NCBI RefSeq assembly: GCF_016916835.1 | Contig: NZ_JAFFIX010000024.1 | Location: 1-64,000 of the forward strand | DNA length: 64,000 nt | Direction of reading: 5' to 3' | DNA from: Actinacidiphila bryophytorum | Lineage (GTDB): Bacteria > Actinomycetota > Actinomycetes > Streptomycetales > Streptomycetaceae | Shown: piece by piece, positions 59,281-64,000 of the stretch | Layout: the number at the start of each line of letters is the position of its first letter | How positions within the stretch are numbered: position 1 is the first letter of the stretch | Program-made: the position numbers and the translations under genes | The notes under the pieces: model-generated | What the model saw: the letters and a program-made list of their open reading frames with translations, nothing else | Database searches by the model: none | Told to the model about the DNA's origin: nothing

Positions 59281-59294
59281 AGAACGAACGTTCT
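59281..59294. promoter_or_regulatory. Dyad upstream of the SDR gene
   Basis: AGAACG-AA-CGTTCT is a perfect 6-bp inverted repeat, 16 bp upstream of the SDR start. AGAACGAC in the region upstream of the TetR gene (around 59954-59961) resembles one half. The TetR protein at 59350-59931 is the likely ligand. Confidence 0.45.
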
Positions 59295-59349
59295 TTAATG
59301 AGGGTGCAGAAGGGTTCGCGGACGCCCCGGAGGACCCCGCGGGCCGGGT

Positions 59350-59931
59350 TCAGCCGATGAGTGCGAGCACCTGGCGCGCCGCGTCCCGCGCCCGCTCCTG
59401 GTCTCCGCCCGCCTTGCCGACCACCCGCATGCCCTGCAGCAGCACCAGCAGCATCCGGGCCAGTGCCCGCGGGTCGCGTTCGGCGGGGAGTTCGCCCTGC
59501 GCGCGGGCGCGCAGCAGGGCCGAGGTCAGCGCGGTCTCCAGCACGTCCCAGCTGGCCTCGACGCGCCGGGCGGCGTCGCGGTCGTGCGGGGCGCGTTCGA
59601 CCGCCGTGTTGGTCATGAAGCAGCCGCGCCGCAGTTCGTCGCCCGCCGACTCCTCGGCGAAGCGGGTCACCAGTGCCCTGACCGCGGGCAGCGCCGGTCC
59701 GGGCTGGGACAGCTCGGTCAGCAGCAGCGGGTCGCACAGCTCGCCGTAGCGGCGCAGGGCGCGCAGGTACAGCTCGTGCTTGCTGCCGAAGGTGGCGTAG
59801 ATGCCCGCCCTGGCCACGCCGAGCCGCTCGACCAGGGCGGCCATCGAGGTCGCCTCGTAGCCCCGCTCCCAGAACAGCTCAAGTGCCGCCTGGAGCGCCG
59901 CGTCCGGGTCGAATTCCTTGGTCCTGGCCAT
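59350..59931 (-). CDS. TetR-family transcriptional regulator
   Basis: The 193-residue protein starts MARTKEFDPDAALQAALELFWERGYEATSMAALVERLGVARAGIYATFGSKHELYLRALRRYGE, a full TetR HTH of the AcrR type with C-terminal TetR_C. It is transcribed in the same direction as, and 84 bp upstream of, the SDR gene. Control of the SDR through the dyad at 59281-59294 is inferred. The HTH matches the group that responds to lipophilic or aldehyde compounds, but no ligand is known. Confidence 0.9.
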   Translation of the reverse strand: MARTKEFDPDAALQAALELFWERGYEATSMAALVERLGVARAGIYATFGSKHELYLRALRRYGELCDPLLLTELSQPGPALPAVRALVTRFAEESAGDELRRGCFMTNTAVERAPHDRDAARRVEASWDVLETALTSALLRARAQGELPAERDPRALARMLLVLLQGMRVVGKAGGDQERARDAARQVLALIG

Positions 59932-59979
59932 GGTGGCGACCCTAGGTCAGAGCAGAACGACCGGTCAAGAAAAAACGAT

Positions 59980-60026
59980 CGTCAAGGATAGATTGACGAC
60001 GACCTGCCGTCAACTTACGGTTGACG
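59980..60026 (+). promoter_or_regulatory. Two CGTCAA-N7-TTGACG dyads with embedded leaderless promoter
   Basis: CGTCAA-GGATAGA-TTGACG (59980-59998) and CGTCAA-CTTACGG-TTGACG (60008-60026) are identical in arms and spacing, centred 28 bp apart. TTGACG (59993-59998) is a near-consensus -35, and TACGGT (60016-60021), 17 nt downstream, is the -10; it ends 6 nt before ATG 60028. The dyads thus cover the -35, the -10 and the start site. GGTCAAG near 59963-59969 may be a half site. Confidence 0.7.
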
Positions 60027-60027
60027 C

Positions 60028-60744
60028 ATGACTCAGCACCCGGTCCGCCTCAGCGACCTCATCGACTACGTCAAGCAGCAGCACCCCGACAGCGACCCCC
60101 TCGCCGACCTCGAACACGCGGTGACCATCGCCGCCTACCTCGACGACGTCGCCGACCACCTCATCGGCCACTTCGTCGACCAGGCCCGCAGGGCCGGCGC
60201 GTCCTGGACCGACATCGGACAGCACATGGGGGTCAGCAAGCAGGCCGCGCAGCAGCGGTTCGTGCCCAAGATCCCCGAGGACCTCGGGCTCAACGTCGAG
60301 GCCAACTTCAGCCGCTTCACCCCGCGCGCCCGCAAGGCCGTCGCCGACGCGCAGGAAGAGGCCCGCAGCTCACGGCACGGCGCCATCGAGCCCGAGCACC
60401 TGGTCCTCGGACTGCTCGGCCAGCAGGACACCTTCGCCACCCGCGCGCTGGAAGCCCTTGGCACCGCACCCGACGCGGTACGTGCCGCGGTCGCCACCCC
60501 GGGCGCGGAGAAGCGGCCGCTCAAGGGCCACCTGCCGATCAGCCCGGCCGCCAAGAAGACCCTGCAGATGGTCTTCCGCGAGGCACTGCGGCTCGGCCAC
60601 AACTACATCGGCACCGAGCACATCCTGCTCGGTGTGCTCAGCGACGACCAGGACGCCTCCGCGCAGGCCCTGACCGCGCTCGGCGTCACCCACCAGGGCG
60701 TCGAGGAGTGGCTCGTCGCCGCGCTGGCGGAACTCAAGCCCTGA
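60028..60744 (+). CDS. Clp N-terminal-domain protein with HTH-like region
   Basis: The 238-residue protein has a helical N-terminus with an HTH-like segment GASWTDIGQHMGVSKQAAQQRFVPK (residues about 57-81), then a double Clp_N repeat (about 93-238): FSRFTPRARKAVADAQEEARSSRHGAIEPEHLVLGLLGQQ and HLPISPAAKKTLQMVFREALRLGHNYIGTEHILLGVLSD. It lacks the AAA+ modules of ClpC. A Clp_N domain binds adaptors or phospho-arginine proteins in related systems, so this may be a proteolysis-linked regulator. A promoter with tandem dyads and no Shine-Dalgarno suggest a leaderless, autoregulated gene. Confidence 0.87.
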   Translation: MTQHPVRLSDLIDYVKQQHPDSDPLADLEHAVTIAAYLDDVADHLIGHFVDQARRAGASWTDIGQHMGVSKQAAQQRFVPKIPEDLGLNVEANFSRFTPRARKAVADAQEEARSSRHGAIEPEHLVLGLLGQQDTFATRALEALGTAPDAVRAAVATPGAEKRPLKGHLPISPAAKKTLQMVFREALRLGHNYIGTEHILLGVLSDDQDASAQALTALGVTHQGVEEWLVAALAELKP

Positions 60745-60745
60745 C

Positions 60746-60759
60746 CCGCGGCTCCGCGG
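60746..60759. terminator. Small GC hairpin between convergent genes
   Basis: CCGCGG-CT-CCGCGG lies in the 30-bp gap between the Clp_N gene and the convergent methyltransferase gene. The loop is only 2 nt, so it is a weak terminator candidate. Confidence 0.25.
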
Positions 60760-60774
60760 ACCCCGGCCGGTTCC

Positions 60775-61506
60775 TCACCCCGTCTTGCCGAGTGCCAGCA
60801 GCCGGTACACCGGGTCGCCGCGCGGCACGTCGGGGTCGGGCAGCCCGGACAGCCGGCCGGCGAGCGCCGCGGTCTGCGCCTCGTCCAGAGCCAGCGCGGA
60901 GGCGAAGTAGCCGCGGCTGACATCCCCTGCCGTGCGGTTCGGCGAGCGGCCCTGCCCGTGGCCGGTGAAGCGCGCCTCGCCGACCCGGCGCAGCCCGTGC
61001 TCGCTGGCCGCCGCGGTGACCCGCAGTGCGCCGTCGTACGGCCGTCGCACCCGGTAGGGGGCCATCAGCTGGTCGACGTCGCTGTTCACGTCGTGGCCGG
61101 CGTCCTTGTCGACGGTGGTCACGAAGACCCCGCCGGGCCGCAGCACCCGCGCGCACTCGGCGACCACGGTGAGCGCGTCGGGCAGCAGGTGCAGCAGCCA
61201 CACCGCGCTCACCGCGTCGAGCGACTCGTCGGCGAAGGGCAGCCGGTGGCAGTTCCCCTTCACCACCCGGCCGCCGACCCGGTCGGCCGCGGTGCGCACC
61301 ATCCCGGTCGCCGCGTCCACCCCGAAGACCTGCAGGCCCGGCCGGACCAGCCGCTCGGTGACGAGACCGGTGCCGCACCCCACGTCGAGCAGGGTGCGGC
61401 ACCTGTCGGGTATGAGCGCCAGCACGGCACGCGCGGCCGCCACCGCCCGCGGCACGCCCCCGCGCGTCGCGTCGTAGCGCGCCGCCTCCACGTCGTAGTC
61501 CAGCAT
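60775..61506 (-). CDS. Class I SAM-dependent methyltransferase
   Basis: The 243-residue protein starts MLDYDVEAARYDATRGGVPRAVAAARAVLALIP and has LLDVGCGTGLVTERLV, VFGVDAATGMVRTAADRV and LPFADESLDAVSAVWLLHLLPD, the standard Methyltransf_11 core. Substrate is unknown. TACCAT, 7 nt upstream of the ATG in the leftward direction, and lack of a Shine-Dalgarno suggest a leaderless message. It is convergent with the Clp_N gene. Confidence 0.87.
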   Translation of the reverse strand: MLDYDVEAARYDATRGGVPRAVAAARAVLALIPDRCRTLLDVGCGTGLVTERLVRPGLQVFGVDAATGMVRTAADRVGGRVVKGNCHRLPFADESLDAVSAVWLLHLLPDALTVVAECARVLRPGGVFVTTVDKDAGHDVNSDVDQLMAPYRVRRPYDGALRVTAAASEHGLRRVGEARFTGHGQGRSPNRTAGDVSRGYFASALALDEAQTAALAGRLSGLPDPDVPRGDPVYRLLALGKTG

Positions 61507-61513
61507 GTGGGCG

Positions 61514-61519
61514 ATGGTA
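61514..61519 (-). promoter_or_regulatory. -10 box TACCAT, leaderless promoter for the methyltransferase
   Basis: Read leftward, TACCAT ends 7 nt before ATG 61506. No Shine-Dalgarno is present between them. Confidence 0.4.
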
Positions 61520-61577
61520 GACGGGCCCGGTGAACAGCAGCCTGTCAGGTAGCTTGCGCCGCTGTTACGGGAGTGGA

Positions 61578-62405
61578 TCAGCCGAAGTGGTCCGGGTCCG
61601 GGCCGAGCCGGGTGCCGTCGTCGAGCGCCGCGAGGTCCGCGAGGTCGTCGGTGGTCAGCTCGAAGCCGAAGACGTCGATGTTCTCCCGGATCCTGGACGG
61701 CGTCACCGACTTGGGGATGACGACATTGCCCAGCTGCAGGTGCCAGCGCAGCACGACCTGCGCCGGGGTGCGCCCGTGGCGTGCCGCGACCTTCGCGATC
61801 ACCGGGTTGTCCAGCAGGCCCTTGCCCTGGCCCAGCGGCGACCACGCCTCGGTCGCGATGCCCAGCTCGGCGTGCAGGGCGCGCAGTTCGGCCTGGGCCA
61901 GCTGCGGGTGCACCTCGATCTGGTTCACCGCGGGCACCAGCTCGGAGCCGTCCACCAGCCGGCGCAGATGCCCGGGCTGGAAGTTGGACACGCCGACCGC
62001 CCGCGCCCGCCCGTCGGCGGCGATCCGCTCCAGCGCGCGCCAGGTCTCCGTATACGCGTCGCGCCGCGGCTGCGGCCAGTGGATCAGGTAGAGGTCCACG
62101 TAGTCGAGGCCCAGCTTGTCCAGCGAGCGGTCGAAGGCCCGCAGCGCCGGGTCGTAGCCCTGGTCGGAGTTCCACAGCTTGGTGGTGACGAACAGTTCCC
62201 CGCGCGGCAGCCCCGAGGCGGCCAGCGCCCGGCCCGTACCCTCCTCGTTGGCGTACAGCGCGGCGGTGTCGATGCTGCGGTAGCCCGCCTCCAGAGCGGT
62301 GGCGACGGCGGCGGTGGCCTCGTCGTCGGGCACCTGCCAGACGCCGAAGCCCAGCCGGGGCATTTCCACGCCGTTGTTGAGGGTGATGGTGGGGACCTTG
62401 CTCAC
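61578..62405 (-). CDS. Aldo/keto reductase
   Basis: The 275-residue protein starts at a GTG (62403-62405). The catalytic tetrad is visible: D46 and Y51 in YRSIDTAALYANEE, K76 in LFVTTKLWNSDQGY and H109 in DLYLIHWPQPRRDAY. The NADPH-binding PKSVTPSRIRENIDVFGFEL is at the C-terminus. It belongs to the AKR5-like group (2,5-diketo-gluconate/methylglyoxal-type reductases). Physiological substrate is unknown. It precedes the methyltransferase gene on the same strand, with a 71-bp gap. Confidence 0.92.
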   Translation of the reverse strand: MSKVPTITLNNGVEMPRLGFGVWQVPDDEATAAVATALEAGYRSIDTAALYANEEGTGRALAASGLPRGELFVTTKLWNSDQGYDPALRAFDRSLDKLGLDYVDLYLIHWPQPRRDAYTETWRALERIAADGRARAVGVSNFQPGHLRRLVDGSELVPAVNQIEVHPQLAQAELRALHAELGIATEAWSPLGQGKGLLDNPVIAKVAARHGRTPAQVVLRWHLQLGNVVIPKSVTPSRIRENIDVFGFELTTDDLADLAALDDGTRLGPDPDHFG

Positions 62406-62634
62406 GGGCGGTCGATCCTTACGTGGGGAGTTGTCCGGCGCACCCGGGTGTGCCGGGTCGTCGCGCGGCCGGTCACCCGCCGCGGAGGGCGAGGTGGCGG
62501 CTGTGGCGTACAACCCGGCGGACCGATCGGCGCATTCCCGCGCCCCGCGGGAAGCCGAGCCGATAACCTCACGCGCGGGGATCACGCGCGGGAACCAGGC
62601 TCTCAGGCCCGGGCAGCGGAGGGGAGCGGGACCG

Positions 62635-63315
62635 ATGGCGGGCCACGAAGGACCGGCGGGTACGGCGCAGGCGGCGACCGCCGCGCGGCAGGGCAGCACA
62701 TGGCGGCGCGGGGACCTGGAGGCGCCGCCCTTCCCCGAGGTGCCGCAGGCCGCGGCGGCCGACCCCGCGGTGCAGCGCGAGACGCTGGCCCGGCTGCGCG
62801 CCTGGGCCGAGCAGGACGCCGAGGCCGCCATCGACTGGTACCTGCGTGACAAGCGGCTCAAGCGCGTCGGCTCCCGGCTGCTGCAGGGCTTCGCGATCGC
62901 CTTCGCGGTGGCCGGCACCGCGGTGCCGCTCGGCACCGCCGCGTACGGCGGTTCCGGGCAGGGCTGGGGATACGTGCTGCTCGCGGTCGCCGCGGGCTGC
63001 AAGGCCTTCGACCACTTCTTCGGGGTGTCGGCCGCCTGGATGCGGGACATCACCGTCGCGCACGCCCTGCGCACCGAGCTGAACGCCGTACGCCTGGAGT
63101 GGGCCGCCGACGTGCTGCGGGCGGGACCCCGAACGGACCCGCCCGGGCTGCTGCTGGAGCCCGCCGACGTCGAACGGCAGCTGGCGCTCGTGCACCGGCT
63201 GGCCGCCGCGGTACGCAGCCACGTCGACGGCGAGACGGCCGAGTGGCAGGCCGAGTTCAGCTCCAGCACCCGGCAGCTGCAGGGCCAGGGCGGGCTGCCC
63301 GCGGCAGAGCGCTGA
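62635..63315 (+). CDS. SLATT/DUF4231-like two-helix membrane protein
   Basis: The 226-residue protein starts at ATG 62635 after GGAGGGGAG. After a 60-residue N-terminus, a charged helix with AEQDAEAAIDWYLRDKRLKRVGSRLLQ leads into two membrane helices (residues about 82-100 and 110-128), followed by a long helical tail with ELNAVRLEWAADVLRAG. This is the SLATT pattern, seen in predicted effectors of nucleotide-signalling defence systems. No nucleotide cyclase, SLOG or TIR partner is adjacent, so a housekeeping role is also possible. The family call is tentative. Confidence 0.55.
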   Translation: MAGHEGPAGTAQAATAARQGSTWRRGDLEAPPFPEVPQAAAADPAVQRETLARLRAWAEQDAEAAIDWYLRDKRLKRVGSRLLQGFAIAFAVAGTAVPLGTAAYGGSGQGWGYVLLAVAAGCKAFDHFFGVSAAWMRDITVAHALRTELNAVRLEWAADVLRAGPRTDPPGLLLEPADVERQLALVHRLAAAVRSHVDGETAEWQAEFSSSTRQLQGQGGLPAAER

Positions 63316-63367
63316 GCCGCGGCAGCCGGGGCCGGAGCAGGGGACGGGGACGGGGATCGGGGGCGTG

Positions 63368-64000
63368 ATGCCGATGCGCAGACTGCTGACCGTGGTCATG
63401 CCGGACGGGGCGGAGCACGACGTCGAGCTGGCCGCGCCGGAGTCCGAGCTGATGGTGGGGCTCGCCGCGCACTTCGCGGACAGGTGGGGCGTACCCCAAC
63501 AGGACGCGGAAGCGGACACCGGCGAGGACACCGGCTTCCGCCGTTTCGGCGTCCTGCTCCACTACCCCGGCTCCACGGCCCCGATGCTCTTCGCGGGCGA
63601 GGACGCCCTGCCCGCCCTGATGACGCTGGGGGAGTCGCCGTTACGCGACGGCGTACGCGTCGGCCTCGGAGGGGGGCTGGACGAGCCGGCCGCCGGCGGG
63701 AACGCCGTGGTGGAGATCGTCGCGGGGGAGGGCGCGGGGCGCCGGCAGCCCGCGAACCTGCCCCCCAGCCCCCGGGTGGCCTTCGACGACGTGGCCCTCG
63801 CCGAGCTGCTGGACACGCGGACCGGCTACCCCCACTGGAGCTTCCGGCTCGACGGCTTCCCCGCCCGGCGCGACGACGGGTGGCCGGCGGGCGCGCTGCT
63901 TGAGGCGGGCGGCAGATGCCTGCGGTGGCGGCCCAGGAGCCAGGCCGTGCCGGCCCAGCTGCCGGAAGGGGAGGGCGGCACGCTGCTCTTCGCCCGGCCG
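63368..64000 (+). CDS. Open-ended gene; N-terminal part resembling FtsK/SpoIIIE-type proteins
   Basis: The frame runs to the window edge with 211 residues visible and no stop. Start could be GTG 63365, ATG 63368 or ATG 63374. MRRLLTVVMPDGAEHDVELAAPESELMVGLAAHF is a ubiquitin-like beginning, and the later LRDGVRVGLGG, AVVEIVAGEGAGRR and WSFRLDGFPA segments recall the N-terminal, FHA-like part of streptomycete FtsK/SpoIIIE-domain ATPases. The ATPase domain, if present, is outside the window, so this call is weak. It follows the SLATT-like gene by 52 bp. Confidence 0.5.
   Translation, partial: MPMRRLLTVVMPDGAEHDVELAAPESELMVGLAAHFADRWGVPQQDAEADTGEDTGFRRFGVLLHYPGSTAPMLFAGEDALPALMTLGESPLRDGVRVGLGGGLDEPAAGGNAVVEIVAGEGAGRRQPANLPPSPRVAFDDVALAELLDTRTGYPHWSFRLDGFPARRDDGWPAGALLEAGGRCLRWRPRSQAVPAQLPEGEGGTLLFARP

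Noticed and set aside
1..64000. CRISPR arrays, tRNA, rRNA or prophage genes
   Set aside because: I looked for regular direct repeats, cloverleaf-like tails and phage structural motifs by eye and saw none. A tRNA scan could still be run to confirm.

Overview
The window is very GC-rich actinobacterial DNA with GTG/ATG starts, strong third-position G/C and TANNNT-type -10 boxes. Gene content points to Streptomycetaceae (Streptomyces or a close relative): crotonyl-CoA carboxylase/reductase, a SpoIIE-type phosphatase with a PAS/GAF/kinase-like domain set, a mycothiol-dependent enzyme family, an Rv2578c-type radical SAM protein, and many small one-component regulators. It reads as ordinary chromosome. 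I see no tRNA, rRNA, CRISPR array, prophage or intact insertion sequence. One 173-bp MITE-like element and a family of nested-palindrome intergenic repeats are present.

Layout. 1-5060 (minus strand): the 5' part of ccr, a TetR regulator, a double 3-hydroxyacyl-CoA dehydrogenase (ethylmalonyl-CoA/C4 acyl-CoA metabolism) and a radical SAM protein. 5186-8277: a SRPBCC protein and an MFS exporter with a beta-sandwich tail. 8584-13019: a polytopic membrane protein divergent from a SpoIIE phosphatase. 13099-18943: a methyltransferase followed by four head-to-tail, translationally coupled peptidases (M55, M20, S9, S66), which look like one peptide or cell-wall-fragment degradation operon. 19014-24850: a zinc-ribbon-bearing NAD epimerase, a two-component system, and a coupled GT2 / DUF2064 / methyltransferase trio, together a probable uncharacterised glycosylation cluster.

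24792-34441: mixed housekeeping and accessory genes (hydrolases, M14 carboxypeptidase, LapA, GNAT, exonuclease III, Mut7-C RNase, ArsR regulator plus SRPBCC partner, L,D-transpeptidase, MITE, NTF2-like). 34554-43721: secreted PI-PLC, AzlCD exporter with its divergent XRE-cupin regulator, enoyl-CoA hydratase, a stand-alone AICAR transformylase, DUF1772/AraC, LysR and allantoicase. 43732-51819: ankyrin protein, lipoprotein, DinB-like/mycothiol enzyme, DUF5107 protein, RNA ligase, GNAT, SseB, and a PAP2-diacylglycerol-kinase fusion. 52243-64000: a lysine-free aminotransferase-like protein with an MBL hydrolase, DedA with a second MBL protein, a membrane phosphatase, SDR/TetR, a leaderless Clp-N/HTH protein, a methyltransferase, an aldo-keto reductase, a SLATT-like 2TM protein and an open-ended gene.

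Regulatory signals are unusually readable here. There are clear dyads upstream of ccr, the ArsR gene, azlC/XRE, the LysR gene, the SDR gene and the Clp-N gene, and a 16-bp perfect palindrome between a GNAT gene and xthA. At least seven genes have a TANNNT box 6-8 nt before the start codon and no Shine-Dalgarno, suggesting leaderless transcripts. Strongest novelty leads: the tandem CGTCAA-N7-TTGACG dyads controlling the Clp-N protein, the lysine-free pseudo-aminotransferase, the four-peptidase operon, and the nested-palindrome repeats, three of which separate convergent genes. All functional calls come from reading the sequence; no database search was run.
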